Assembly: GCF_019048845.1 (NCBI RefSeq)
Contig: NZ_CP077426.1
Coordinates: 2,837,501-2,901,500, forward strand
DNA from: Vibrio mimicus
GTDB taxonomy: Bacteria > Pseudomonadota > Gammaproteobacteria > Enterobacterales > Vibrionaceae
Length of the DNA stretch: 64,000 nt
Direction of reading: 5' to 3'
In this document: one piece after another, positions 20,021 to 28,463 of the stretch
Layout: each line of letters starts with the position of its first letter
Position numbering within the stretch: the stretch's first letter is position 1
Position numbers and translations under genes: made by a program
The notes under the pieces: generated by a model
What the model saw: the letters and a program-made list of their open reading frames with translations, nothing else
The model's database searches: none
Told to the model about the DNA's origin: nothing

Positions 20021-20342
20021 AAATTATCATTGCTGCCGCTTTATGGTCACGCGCCACGCGTGACCAAATTCACATCTTAGAAAGCTCATCTTTTTACCAG
20101 CATATAAACTAAACAATTGAAATATAAGCGTTATCCACATAGGATACTCAACGTTTTGCTGTCTAATAAATGAGTCAATCACACTATAATTTTTAACAGT
20201 TGTGTAATTATCTGTTGTTTTTTTGGTATGATTCCGTCGCTTTATCATTCTTTTCATCGCATAAAGCAATATTTCTCAGGCAGGAAAACTCGGGGCTATA
20301 TAAATGCTTTGAGTCACATTACCAATGAAGGAAGGGAAATTC
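20021..20342. other. Intergenic region between argR and the TAXI gene
   Basis: 322 bp, no gene. A perfect 10-bp stem TGGTCACGCG/CGCGTGACCA (20044-20066, loop CCA) follows argR but lacks a T run. TTATCCACA at 20131-20139 equals the DnaA-box consensus. TGGTATGAT at 20224-20232 looks like an extended -10 element for the TAXI gene. GAAGGAAGGG before 20343 is its ribosome site. Confidence 0.5.
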
Positions 20343-21311
20343 ATGTCATTACCTAAAATAATCAAAATGGGCGCAATCGCAGCTGCTGTTATCGGCTCTA
20401 GTGTCGCCAGCGCACAGGATTTCATTACCATCGGTACCGGTTCGGTTACTGGTGTTTATTACCCTACAGGCGGCGCTATCTGTAAGTTGGTGAACAAGGA
20501 TCGTAAAGATCACAACATTCGCTGTTCAGTTGAATCCACTGGCGGATCTATCTACAACGTTAACACCATTCGTTCTGGTGAATTGGACTTCGGCATCGTG
20601 CAGTCCGATTGGCAATACCATGGTTATAACGGTACCAGCGAATTTGCAGAGCAAGGCCCATACAAAAAGCTGCGTGCCGTGTTTTCACTCCACACCGAGC
20701 CGTTCAACATCATCGCGCGTGCGGACTCAGGTATTGAAAACGTGAAAGACCTAGCAGGTAAGCGCGTTAACATCGGCAACCCTGGTTCTGGTGATCGCGC
20801 GACCATGCAAGTGGTAATGGATGCGTTCGGTTGGACAAATGACAGCTTTAAATTGGCGGCGGAGCTCAAAGGTTCAGAGCGCTCACAAGCGCTGTGTGAC
20901 AACAAGATTGATGCCTTCATCTACATGGTTGGCCATCCAAATGGTGCAATTAAAGAAGCAACTACCTCTTGTGCCGCAAAACTGGTTCCCGCTACCGGTC
21001 CTGAGATCGAAAAAATCGTGGCCAACAATCCTTACTATGCGTACAGCGTAGTGCCTGCTGGCATGTACAGCGGTACAGATCAAGACGTGAAAAGCTTCGG
21101 TGTAGCAGCAACGCTAGTAACGACTGAAGACGTACCTGAAGCGGTAGTGTACAACGTGACCAAAGCGGTATTTGAAAACTTCGATACCTTTACTCGTCTA
21201 CACCCAGCCTTTGCCAACCTGAAGAAAGAAGACATGGTAACCGCAGGGAACTCCATTCCTCTTCATCCAGGTGCCATTAAATACTACAAAGAAGTCGGTT
21301 TGATTAAGTAA
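20343..21311 (+). CDS. TAXI-family TRAP transporter solute-binding protein
   Basis: 322 residues from ATG 20343 with a strong GGAAGGG site. The signal peptide ends VASA-Q (about residue 25). The mature protein has the TAXI features FITIGTGSVTGVYYPTGGAI near its start, RCSVESTGGSIYN, and KRVNIGNPGSGDRATM. It captures a substrate in the periplasm for the fused permease encoded next. From memory the V. cholerae homologue has been reported to bind glutamate-type ligands; the sequence alone does not prove this. Together with the permease it forms a sodium-driven secondary transporter. Confidence 0.93.
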   Translation: MSLPKIIKMGAIAAAVIGSSVASAQDFITIGTGSVTGVYYPTGGAICKLVNKDRKDHNIRCSVESTGGSIYNVNTIRSGELDFGIVQSDWQYHGYNGTSEFAEQGPYKKLRAVFSLHTEPFNIIARADSGIENVKDLAGKRVNIGNPGSGDRATMQVVMDAFGWTNDSFKLAAELKGSERSQALCDNKIDAFIYMVGHPNGAIKEATTSCAAKLVPATGPEIEKIVANNPYYAYSVVPAGMYSGTDQDVKSFGVAATLVTTEDVPEAVVYNVTKAVFENFDTFTRLHPAFANLKKEDMVTAGNSIPLHPGAIKYYKEVGLIK

Positions 21312-21323
21312 CGCGTTTCAATC

Positions 21324-21350
21324 ATGGAGAGGAGTGTTTCGCCTCTCCAT
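21324..21350 (+). other. Hairpin after the TAXI gene
   Basis: ATGGAGAGG (21324-21332) and CCTCTCCAT (21342-21350) form a 9-bp stem. It is followed by AAAAACG, not T, so it is probably an RNA-stability element or partial attenuator. Confidence 0.6.
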
Positions 21351-21379
21351 AAAAACGATAACTTATTGATTAATAAAAA

Positions 21380-21399
21380 GAGGAGGCGATCGCCTCCTC
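21380..21399. repeat. Perfect 20-bp palindrome between TAXI gene and permease
   Basis: GAGGAGGCGATCGCCTCCTC reads the same on both strands. As RNA it would give an 8-bp stem with a four-base loop. A second inverted repeat, GTATCAC-N11-GTGATAC, follows at 21404-21428. Both sit in the gap between binding protein and permease. Confidence 0.85.
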
Positions 21400-21497
21400 A
21401 TTCGTATCACGTGCTCTTTTGGTGATACTACTTTCAGGTACAACACTCTCAGTACCGATGATAAGTCTATGTAACATCAATAATAAGGATAAGGTAC

Positions 21498-24062
21498 ATG
21501 ACGCAGACAACAACACCGTCGCCCGATGTGCAAGAAATGGTGGCACAGGCGGATACCGGAGCCAGAAATCCGAAAGGTATTCCGGGACGTATACTTTGGT
21601 TCGTACCGCTCTGTTGGTCGCTGTTTCAGCTTTGGTACGCTTCACCACTTCCCTTTATCTTCGATTTTGGCGTACTAAACGACACGCAAGCCCGCTCCAT
21701 TCACTTAACTTTTGCGGTTTTTCTTGCTTTTACTGCTTATCCAGCAATGAAAGGCTCACCGCGCGATCGTATTCCTTTAATGGATTGGGTTTTAGCACTG
21801 GCGGGCAGCTTGTCAGCAGCTTACATCTATCTCTTCTACGCAGAGCTAGCCGGACGTTCTGGTGCCCCGACTCAGTTGGATGTGATTGCTTCAGTCGTTG
21901 GCATGGTGCTGCTACTTGAAGCGACCCGCCGTGCGTTAGGCCCACCGCTGATGATGGTGGCGGCATTATTCTTACTCTACACCTTTGCTGGTCCTTACAT
22001 GCCCGATGTGATTGCCCACAAAGGGGCGAGCTTGAACAAAGCGATGTCACACTTGTGGCTAACCACTGAAGGGGTATTTGGTGTCGCACTTGGGGTTTCA
22101 ACCTCGTTTGTTTTCCTGTTTGTGCTGTTTGGTGCCATGTTGGAACGTGCCGGTGCGGGAGCCTACTTCATCAAAGTCGCCTTCTCTATGCTCGGGCACA
22201 TGCGTGGCGGCCCAGCCAAAGCTGCGGTGGTTGCATCAGGACTTTCTGGACTCGTGTCCGGTTCTTCGATCGCCAACGTGGTGACTACAGGCACCTTTAC
22301 CATTCCGCTCATGAAACGCGTTGGTTTTCCCGGAACCAAAGCGGGTGCCGTGGAAGTAGCAGCGTCCACCAACGGTCAGTTGACTCCGCCAATCATGGGT
22401 GCGGCCGCTTTCTTGATGGTGGAATACGTCGGAATTTCTTATGTCGAAGTTATCAAAGCCGCCATTCTGCCAGCGCTGATTTCCTATATCGCATTGATCT
22501 ACATTGTTCACCTTGAAGCTTGTAAAGCGGGCATGAGTGGCCTTCCTCGTCGTAACCAGTCGACTTTAGCTCAAAAGCTACTCTCTTTTACCGCAACGAT
22601 TCTTGGCTTATGCGTGATCAGCGCGCTGGTTTATTACGGTATCGGTTGGACAAAAGAAGCCTTTGGCGCAGCCGCGACCCCTATTCTTACCGCGGTGTTA
22701 TTGGTGGCTTACGTTGGGCTGGTAAAAGTTTCCGCTCCGTATGCAAAAGAAGGGCTGGGTATTGATGAAGACTTACAGTTCGTCCCTGATGTCGCTCCAA
22801 CGCTAAAATCGGGCTTGCACTACTTACTGCCGATTGTGGTTTTGGTGTGGTGTTTGACGGTTGAGCGCTTCTCGCCCGGCTTATCGGCATTCTGGGCCAG
22901 CGTATTTATGATCTTCATCCTATTAACACAACGCCCACTAATGGCTCTATTTAATCGCACTGGTTCACTTGGCGATGCCGCTAAAGAAGGGGTGAGTGAC
23001 CTTTTTGAAAGCTTAGTCTCTGGTGCGCGTAACATGATCGGTATCGGGGTAGCGACTGCTGCTGCGGGTACGGTTGTGGGCGTAGTTACCCTCACTGGAA
23101 TTGGCCTAGTGATGACTGACTTTGTCGAGTTTATCTCTGGCGGTAGCGTCATCATGATGTTGATTTTTACCGCGGTGATCAGCTTGATCCTCGGTATGGG
23201 TTTGCCAACCACAGCCAACTACATTGTGGTTTCCACCTTGATGGCTCCCGTGATCGTCACATTAGGTGCTGAGCATGGCTTGATCATCCCTCTGATTGCG
23301 GTGCATCTGTTCGTGTTCTACTTCGGTATCTTGGCTGATGATACACCTCCGGTTGGTCTCGCTGCTTTTGCTGCCGCGGCGATCGCCAAATCGGACCCTA
23401 TCCGAACGGGTATTCAAGGTTTCGCTTACGACATCCGGACGGCGATCCTGCCTTTCATGTTTGTGTTTAACACCCAACTCTTACTGATGGGGATTGATAC
23501 TTGGTGGCACTTAATGCTCACCATACTCTCTTCCATTACGGCCATGTTGTTGTTTTCCGCAGCAACACAGGGATGGTGGTTGACCAAAACCAAATGGTGG
23601 GAAGTGATTGCATTACTGGTGCTGACCTTTACCTTTTTCCGCCCCGGTTTCTGGTGGGACATGGTCTACCCAGCTCAAATCATGTATGCCGGCACCAAGT
23701 TAGAGCAAATTGTGGAGCAAACGCCTGTAGGCCAACCGATCCAAATGATCGTGGCAGGGGAAAACCTTAAAGGCGAATACACCTCCAAAACCGTACAGTT
23801 ACCGTTTGAAGATCGCGCTGTCGGTGCTCAAGAGCGTATTGCCTCAATGGGCTTAACTCTGCTCAACGAGAAAAACCGCATGTTGGTCGAGATGGTGGGA
23901 TTCGGTAGCCCAGCCGAAGCGGCAGGTATCGACTTTGATTGGGAAATTCGCTCGGTCGTGGTCGATAGCGATCGTCCGATGAAAGAATGGGTATTCCTGC
24001 CAGCAATTTTGCTCACTCTGCTGCTGGCTTGGAACCAAAAAAGACGGATAAAAAAGGCATAA
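21498..24062 (+). CDS. TRAP transporter fused permease (4TM/12TM, DUF3394 tail)
   Basis: 854 residues with many hydrophobic helices. The first part (about 30-150) corresponds to the small DctQ-like subunit, fused to the large DctM-like part (about 150-680) with GPAKAAVVASGLSGLVSGSS, STNGQLTPPIMGAAAFL and GMGLPTTANYIVVSTLMAPV. The final 150 residues, ending in a membrane helix and KKRRIKKA-like charges, fit DUF3394, common on TAXI-type permeases. It imports the ligand bound by the upstream protein. The 186-bp gap between the two genes holds hairpins that may set their ratio. Confidence 0.93.
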   Translation: MTQTTTPSPDVQEMVAQADTGARNPKGIPGRILWFVPLCWSLFQLWYASPLPFIFDFGVLNDTQARSIHLTFAVFLAFTAYPAMKGSPRDRIPLMDWVLALAGSLSAAYIYLFYAELAGRSGAPTQLDVIASVVGMVLLLEATRRALGPPLMMVAALFLLYTFAGPYMPDVIAHKGASLNKAMSHLWLTTEGVFGVALGVSTSFVFLFVLFGAMLERAGAGAYFIKVAFSMLGHMRGGPAKAAVVASGLSGLVSGSSIANVVTTGTFTIPLMKRVGFPGTKAGAVEVAASTNGQLTPPIMGAAAFLMVEYVGISYVEVIKAAILPALISYIALIYIVHLEACKAGMSGLPRRNQSTLAQKLLSFTATILGLCVISALVYYGIGWTKEAFGAAATPILTAVLLVAYVGLVKVSAPYAKEGLGIDEDLQFVPDVAPTLKSGLHYLLPIVVLVWCLTVERFSPGLSAFWASVFMIFILLTQRPLMALFNRTGSLGDAAKEGVSDLFESLVSGARNMIGIGVATAAAGTVVGVVTLTGIGLVMTDFVEFISGGSVIMMLIFTAVISLILGMGLPTTANYIVVSTLMAPVIVTLGAEHGLIIPLIAVHLFVFYFGILADDTPPVGLAAFAAAAIAKSDPIRTGIQGFAYDIRTAILPFMFVFNTQLLLMGIDTWWHLMLTILSSITAMLLFSAATQGWWLTKTKWWEVIALLVLTFTFFRPGFWWDMVYPAQIMYAGTKLEQIVEQTPVGQPIQMIVAGENLKGEYTSKTVQLPFEDRAVGAQERIASMGLTLLNEKNRMLVEMVGFGSPAEAAGIDFDWEIRSVVVDSDRPMKEWVFLPAILLTLLLAWNQKRRIKKA

Positions 24063-24077
24063 CAAGGTGCTGCGTCA

Positions 24078-24103
24078 ATATGCCTGAGTCAAATCAGGCA
24101 TAT
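24078..24103 (+). terminator. Hairpin / probable terminator after the TRAP permease
   Basis: ATATGCCTGA (24078-24087) and TCAGGCATAT (24094-24103), perfect 10-bp stem, loop GTCAAA. The tail is only weakly T-rich. Confidence 0.55.
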
Positions 24104-24178
24104 ACTTAACGCGTCAATGAATCATCGCCAACCTATCCCCTAAACTCATAAGGATAGGGAATAACCATAGAGAGCGTC

Positions 24179-24616
24179 ATGTATAAACATATTCTTGTTC
24201 CGGTTGATTTGAATGAACAAGGCTTTGCCGACAAAGCGGTTCAGCTTGCTGTCTGGCATGCCAAACATTCCAACGCCGAAATTCACTTGCTGAACGTGTT
24301 GCCAGGCATTCACATGTCGATGGTGGCGACCTATTTTCCAAAAGATGCCGCAGCACAAATGAAAAATGATGTGCGAGCTCAGCTCAAAGCATTTGCTGAT
24401 AAACACATTGATGAAGAGATTGTTTACAAGCTGCACATTGCAGAAGGTAAAGCTTACGCGACCATCCTTGATTATGCGGAACGTTTAGGTGCGGACCTTA
24501 TCGTCATGCCAAGCCACAAACGTTCACGCATTGATAAAGTCATGCTCGGCTCTGTGGCAAGCAAAGTGGTAGAAAACTCCCCGATCAACGTATTGGTCGT
24601 GAAGCCACAAGGTTAA
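24179..24616 (+). CDS. Universal stress protein (UspF/UspG-like)
   Basis: 145 residues, one USP domain. It begins MYKHILVPVDLNEQGF and ends with the nucleotide-binding pattern GSVASKVVENSPINVLVV, including the G-2X-G-9X-G(S/T) type spacing seen in ATP-binding members. The role is not specific; such proteins often sit beside transporters and may respond to nucleotide or energy state. It lies 116 bp after the TRAP permease and ends with its own terminator. Confidence 0.88.
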   Translation: MYKHILVPVDLNEQGFADKAVQLAVWHAKHSNAEIHLLNVLPGIHMSMVATYFPKDAAAQMKNDVRAQLKAFADKHIDEEIVYKLHIAEGKAYATILDYAERLGADLIVMPSHKRSRIDKVMLGSVASKVVENSPINVLVVKPQG

Positions 24617-24643
24617 TTGACCACAATTTTTAATATGTCACTC

Positions 24644-24669
24644 AAGGCGCTTCATCGCGCCTTTTTTAT
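24644..24669 (+). terminator. Terminator after the universal stress gene
   Basis: AAGGCGC (24644-24650) / GCGCCTT (24657-24663) followed by TTTTTATT. Confidence 0.88.
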
Positions 24670-24720
24670 TCACTGATTCCTATCGCATTGATTGGTTTTT
24701 CCCGCTTGATGAATTGAGAA

Positions 24721-24736
24721 TTATTATCAATAATAA
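24721..24736. promoter_or_regulatory. AT-rich palindrome upstream of the DUF2061 gene
   Basis: TTATTAT-CA-ATAATAA, a perfect 7-bp inverted repeat 32 bp before the next start codon. It looks loosely like a Fur-type site or part of the promoter, but it does not fit the 19-bp Fur consensus well enough to name it. Confidence 0.4.
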
Positions 24737-24767
24737 CTCCATCAAACAAGATCAGGTGGACTGAATC

Positions 24768-25151
24768 ATGAAAAAGACATTAAGTTTTGCAGCAATACAC
24801 TTTACCATCGCATTTACGGTAGCGTATGTACTGACAGGTGATGTCCTTCTCGGCAGCCTGATTGCGATGCTCGAACCTATGGTGAACACTGTCGCGTTTT
24901 ACTTCCATGAAAAAGCATGGGCCAATTCGCCAACGTTGCGCCGCTTTGCGGGCGATACCCGAATCAAAACCGCTAGCTTCGCGACCATCCACTTTAGCGT
25001 GGCGTTTAGTGTGGCTTACCTGTTGACGGGAAGTTGGTTAGTGGGTGGGGTGATGGCGATGATCGAACCGAGCATCAATACCTGTGCCTACTACTTCCAT
25101 GAGAAAGTATGGCAAAGCAAGCACTCTGGCCATTTTGGTTGCGCCCATTAA
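24768..25151 (+). CDS. DUF2061 family small membrane protein (two repeats)
   Basis: 127 residues made of two copies of one unit (about 1-50 and 66-116). Each copy reads roughly KT-SFA-IHF-(I/V)AF-VAYLLTG, then a helix with AM-EP--NT-AYYFHEK-W. This gives four predicted membrane helices. The EP..NT...YFHE pattern recurs in DUF2061 proteins of unknown function. The tail HSGHFGCAH has three His and one Cys, possibly metal-binding. Monocistronic between a palindrome and a terminator. Confidence 0.82.
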   Translation: MKKTLSFAAIHFTIAFTVAYVLTGDVLLGSLIAMLEPMVNTVAFYFHEKAWANSPTLRRFAGDTRIKTASFATIHFSVAFSVAYLLTGSWLVGGVMAMIEPSINTCAYYFHEKVWQSKHSGHFGCAH

Positions 25152-25172
25152 GTGATTAAAATTTCGATCGAG

Positions 25173-25201
25173 ACGCCTTCTGTATGAAGGCGTTTTGCTT
25201 T
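25173..25201 (+). terminator. Terminator after the DUF2061 gene
   Basis: ACGCCTTC (25173-25180) / GAAGGCGT (25186-25193), loop TGTAT, then TTTGCTTTT. Confidence 0.85.
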
Positions 25202-25217
25202 TTGATGAACAGGAATT

Positions 25218-26015
25218 TTATAGCGGGAAATGACTCACGCAGTGCGCTTCACTCAAACCCAGTTGAAAACGCTTAGTTTGGCCATCCAGTTGTACGGAGA
25301 CTAAATAAAGATCTTCAGCTCGAGGATGGTGTACATCGTAAATCTTAGGAGCATCAACCTGAAACAGCACACTCGCGTGATCGCTACGCACATCAATCGG
25401 TACTTGGTACGTTCGACCATCAAATTTTACCGCAGCAGAAACCAGCCCCGGAGAGTAAGTGGTGAAAAACAGATTCACCAACAACTCACAGCCACTGTGG
25501 TACCAAACTTGCTCGGTTGAAACATGGTTTAGGCGTAGATGCCGAATACATTGCAGGTAAGGCGCTTTCCAGATCCCGATTCGCTGATCGTAACTGGGTG
25601 CATCCTGCTCACCTAAAAAGCAGAGATCTGTCGCCTCTTCATCCAGCAACCAATCTTCATCCGCTTCCAAAAACAAAATTTCAAATCGGTTACGCCCTAG
25701 TTTTAACAAGGAGCGAATGTCTTTACGGTAAATCGCTTGTGAGCCATCACAGTCAAACAGCGCGCCTCCATTCAGGCGAACTTCGGCATGGTAATCGATC
25801 CCTTCCAACACCAGATCAATCGCCGCAAAGCTCAGTAGGTCTTCATCTACTTCAATATCATGCATTAAATGCCACTCTTGCTCAGCGATTTCCTCTTCAC
25901 TTAGCGTTTTGGGTAGCACCGCACTTAATGGTGCAGGAAAGGTAATGTCATCTTGGGGGATAGAGAGATCCGTCAGCGGTGAAAGCTGCCAAAGACCGGC
26001 GAGTGAGAGCTGCAT
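25218..26015 (-). CDS. Stand-alone protein resembling non-catalytic domains of GH2 beta-mannosidases
   Basis: 265 residues, no signal peptide. Residues about 1-165 follow the sugar-binding jelly roll of glycoside hydrolase family 2: LAGLWQLSP at the start, IDLVLEGIDYHAEVRLNGG, a YRKDIRSLLKLGRNRFEILF element and GIWKAPYLQCIRHLRL. The remainder (about 170-260) reads like the Ig-like domain that follows. The TIM barrel with the two catalytic glutamates, which would take up several hundred more residues, is absent. There is no broken remainder downstream; the frame ends normally and rraB lies upstream. It may therefore be a real carbohydrate-binding or regulatory protein. Confidence is for the fold, not the function. 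Confidence 0.6.
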   Translation of the reverse strand: MQLSLAGLWQLSPLTDLSIPQDDITFPAPLSAVLPKTLSEEEIAEQEWHLMHDIEVDEDLLSFAAIDLVLEGIDYHAEVRLNGGALFDCDGSQAIYRKDIRSLLKLGRNRFEILFLEADEDWLLDEEATDLCFLGEQDAPSYDQRIGIWKAPYLQCIRHLRLNHVSTEQVWYHSGCELLVNLFFTTYSPGLVSAAVKFDGRTYQVPIDVRSDHASVLFQVDAPKIYDVHHPRAEDLYLVSVQLDGQTKRFQLGLSEAHCVSHFPL

Positions 26016-26118
26016 AGCGTTCCAATTCCTGTTGGTTTGCGCGCATTATACCTGAAGTGAAATCTATTGCATTATTGGTGTAACACAGCGGTTACGGCTT
26101 ACAATCCATTGGTGCAGG

Positions 26119-26146
26119 CAAAAAATACCAGCCCTGCGGCTGGTAT
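26119..26146 (-). terminator. Terminator of rraB
   Basis: ATACCAGCC (26125-26133) and GGCTGGTAT (26138-26146), 9-bp stem. On the minus strand it is followed by TTTTTGCC. Confidence 0.88.
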
Positions 26147-26160
26147 CTTCGATACGAGTA

Positions 26161-26583
26161 TTACTGCTCGTCGTCTTCATCCTCATCTTCGTCAGGGTAC
26201 AAGGCATCTTCACCTTCGTAGTAAGTACCCCAACCGTCGTAGATGATGTCGAATTTTTCGGCCAGATTAACCAGCTTTTCCACTTGTTCATCAATCAGTT
26301 TGGCATCCAAAGCCGATTGCATGGTCGCATCAAAGCAGAGCAGCTTGTTACCATCTTCATCTTCAGTTTCTTCTGCTTCAAGCACTTCAAAGCCCATTTT
26401 GAATGCTTCTACTGCGGCTTTTTCCAGCTTATCGAATTCTTCTGCAAACAGATGGTGTTCGATCTCATACAAGGCATCTGGATCACTGCCATCTTCGAGC
26501 AGGGCCTGAATGATGTCGCGAGTCTCTTCCTTTTGGATCTCGATTAATTCTTCTACAGATAGATAATCATCTTGGTGAGACAT
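26161..26583 (-). CDS. rraB: Regulator of RNase E activity B (RraB)
   Basis: 140 residues. The N-terminus [20 protein letters not shown], the [20 protein letters not shown] segment and the very acidic end (EDEDEDDEQ) match the RraB (YjgD) family. RraB binds the C-terminal part of RNase E and changes degradosome composition, altering decay of a set of mRNAs. E. coli rraB lies beside argI and near arginine genes; here it lies divergent from arcA. Confidence 0.92.
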   Translation of the reverse strand: MSHQDDYLSVEELIEIQKEETRDIIQALLEDGSDPDALYEIEHHLFAEEFDKLEKAAVEAFKMGFEVLEAEETEDEDGNKLLCFDATMQSALDAKLIDEQVEKLVNLAEKFDIIYDGWGTYYEGEDALYPDEDEDEDDEQ

Positions 26584-27204
26584 AATGTGCTCCAGATAGT
26601 CAATAGGATCGGAAATTTGTGCGGCGCACTATCGCATGGATTGAAAGGAATTTCTAGCCACAAAACGATCTGAGAAGATCTTTCGCTTGGCTTCAGATCC
26701 ATCCCTCACACCTTGTTTTTAACATTTTTTTATCAACTCACCAATTCAGCATAATCTGTGTTCAATAAGCCTGTAAAAACGGATCCCCAAATTGCCTGTT
26801 TATGGCGCGATAATGCATAGCTAAAAAATCGCCAAAATAGGAAAAATTCCATCCTCAACTTCAATAACGCATAGATTGTGAATAAATAGTTAAAATTTAA
26901 ACTTATAACGCATAAAAACACCCAGTTATGCTGCGCATAGCTAAGCAATTTAAGGGGGCATCCTCCTAACTTTCAAAATCAGAATACAAAATCATAAAAC
27001 CGACCACTGACGATAAAATATATCGCAAATTTATTATGGGTGGATTTTTATAACAAAAGATCGACTTGCAACTTAATAAAAAGCTGTTCATAACTATATC
27101 CAGCGGCTTGGGTTTACAGGTAAGCGGGATGCTTGCCTAGAAACGACAAGGTGAGCGTAGGCTAAACCTGCTGCCGCATGTGAAAGCAAGAGAGAGGAAG
27201 CTCA
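26584..27204. promoter_or_regulatory. Long divergent control region rraB-arcA
   Basis: 621 bp without a gene; the only open frames are short and unlike real proteins. It is AT-rich. A 9-mer TAAYGCATA occurs at 26811, 26865 and 26906, with a related GCGCATA at 26933. TGAATAAATAGTTA at 26879-26892 matches the ArgR core at 10 of 12 defined positions, and CGCATAGCTAAGCA at 26934-26947 at 8 of 12. Repeated upstream half-sites would suit ArgR acting as activator of arginine catabolism. The ribosome site AGAGGAAG precedes arcA. Confidence 0.5.
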
Positions 27205-28428
27205 ATGAACCGTTTGTACGTAGGATCTGAAGTGGGGCAACTGCGCCGTGTACTGTTAAATCGTCCCGAGCGAGCGTTGACTCATTTAACGCCTTCCAAC
27301 TGCCATGAGCTTTTGTTTGATGATGTGCTGGCCGTGGAAGCGGCAGGCGTTGAGCACGATGCTTTTGCCAATACCTTGCGCACTCAAGATGTGGAAGTGT
27401 TACTGCTGCATGATTTACTCGAAGAGACGCTGGCCATTCCCGAAGCCAGACAGTGGCTACTGGAAACGCAAATTGGGGATTTTCGCTACGGCCCGACCTT
27501 TGCCCACGATCTACGCCATTATTTGAACGCATTGGACGATCACCACTTGGCCACCGTGTTATTAGGCGGATTGGCTTATTCTGAGCTACAAATAGAATCC
27601 GATTCCATGCTGCCAAAAATGCGTCAGCCCCTCGATTTTGTGATTGAGCCGCTGCCCAATCACCTATTCACTCGCGATACCTCCTGCTGGGTCTATGGTG
27701 GCGTGTCACTCAACCCAATGATGAAAGCTGCTCGTCAGCGTGAAACCAACCATTTGCGGGCCATTTACCGTTGGCACCCAACTTTTGCTCAGCAGCCCTT
27801 TATTCACTATTTTGGTCTGGATGATCTGCACTACGACAATGCCAATATTGAAGGCGGCGATGTATTGGTGATTGGTAAAGGCGCAGTATTGATTGGAATG
27901 TCTGAACGCACCTCTCCCCAAGGCGTAGAAAATTTAGCGGCCGCCTTGTTCAAACATGGTGAAGCTCGTGAAGTGATTGCGGTCAGCCTGCCAAAACATC
28001 GCTCTTGCATGCATCTGGATACGGTGATGACCCATATGGATGTCGATACTTTCTCCGTCTATCCCGAAGTGATGCGCAAAGATCTCGCGACTTGGCGTCT
28101 GACGCCTAAAGGCGATGGCAGTGAAATGCGCGTGGAGCAAGTACCAAGCTATATCCACGCGATTGAATCAGCGCTGGGGCTGGATTATCTCAAAATCATT
28201 ACTACAGGTGGCAACAGCTATGAAGCGGAGCGCGAACAATGGAATGATGCCAACAATGTCCTGACCGTCAAACCGGGCGTGGTGATTGGCTACGAACGTA
28301 ACGTCTATACCAATGAGAAGTACGATAAAGCAGGCATTAAGGTACTGACCATTCCCGGTAATGAGTTAGGGCGTGGCCGTGGTGGCGCACGTTGTATGAG
28401 TTGCCCAATTGAGCGTGACGGTATTTAA
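27205..28428 (+). CDS. arcA: Arginine deiminase
   Basis: 407 residues, full family length. Motifs in order: substrate-binding [17 protein letters not shown], the catalytic [25 protein letters not shown] with the active-site His, and [12 protein letters not shown] near the end with the nucleophilic Cys at about residue 397. It hydrolyses arginine to citrulline and ammonia, the first step of the deiminase pathway that yields ATP without respiration and raises pH. The usual partners arcB and arcC are not adjacent; the antiporter gene lies on the other side of mdh/argR. Possible control by ArgR or oxygen is discussed under the upstream region. Confidence 0.96.
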   Translation: MNRLYVGSEVGQLRRVLLNRPERALTHLTPSNCHELLFDDVLAVEAAGVEHDAFANTLRTQDVEVLLLHDLLEETLAIPEARQWLLETQIGDFRYGPTFAHDLRHYLNALDDHHLATVLLGGLAYSELQIESDSMLPKMRQPLDFVIEPLPNHLFTRDTSCWVYGGVSLNPMMKAARQRETNHLRAIYRWHPTFAQQPFIHYFGLDDLHYDNANIEGGDVLVIGKGAVLIGMSERTSPQGVENLAAALFKHGEAREVIAVSLPKHRSCMHLDTVMTHMDVDTFSVYPEVMRKDLATWRLTPKGDGSEMRVEQVPSYIHAIESALGLDYLKIITTGGNSYEAEREQWNDANNVLTVKPGVVIGYERNVYTNEKYDKAGIKVLTIPGNELGRGRGGARCMSCPIERDGI

Positions 28429-28437
28429 ACGTCAGTG

Positions 28438-28456
28438 AGGCGTGCCAAGCACGCCT
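28438..28456. terminator. Terminator hairpin between arcA and hcr
   Basis: AGGCGTGC (28438-28445) / GCACGCCT (28449-28456), 8-bp GC-rich stem with loop CAA between convergent genes. The T tail is weak on both strands. Confidence 0.6.
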
Positions 28457-28463
28457 AAACACT

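Noticed and set aside
20044..20066. Hairpin after argR as a standard terminator
   Set aside because: The stem is perfect but no T run follows on either strand; described within the intergenic entry instead.
21419..21919. 166-codon frame overlapping the start of the TRAP permease
   Set aside because: It is another frame of the permease gene with Ser/Arg/Phe-rich composition and no known likeness.
24721..24736. Fur box
   Set aside because: The palindrome is only 16 bp and does not fit the repeated GATAAT hexamers; left as an unnamed palindrome.
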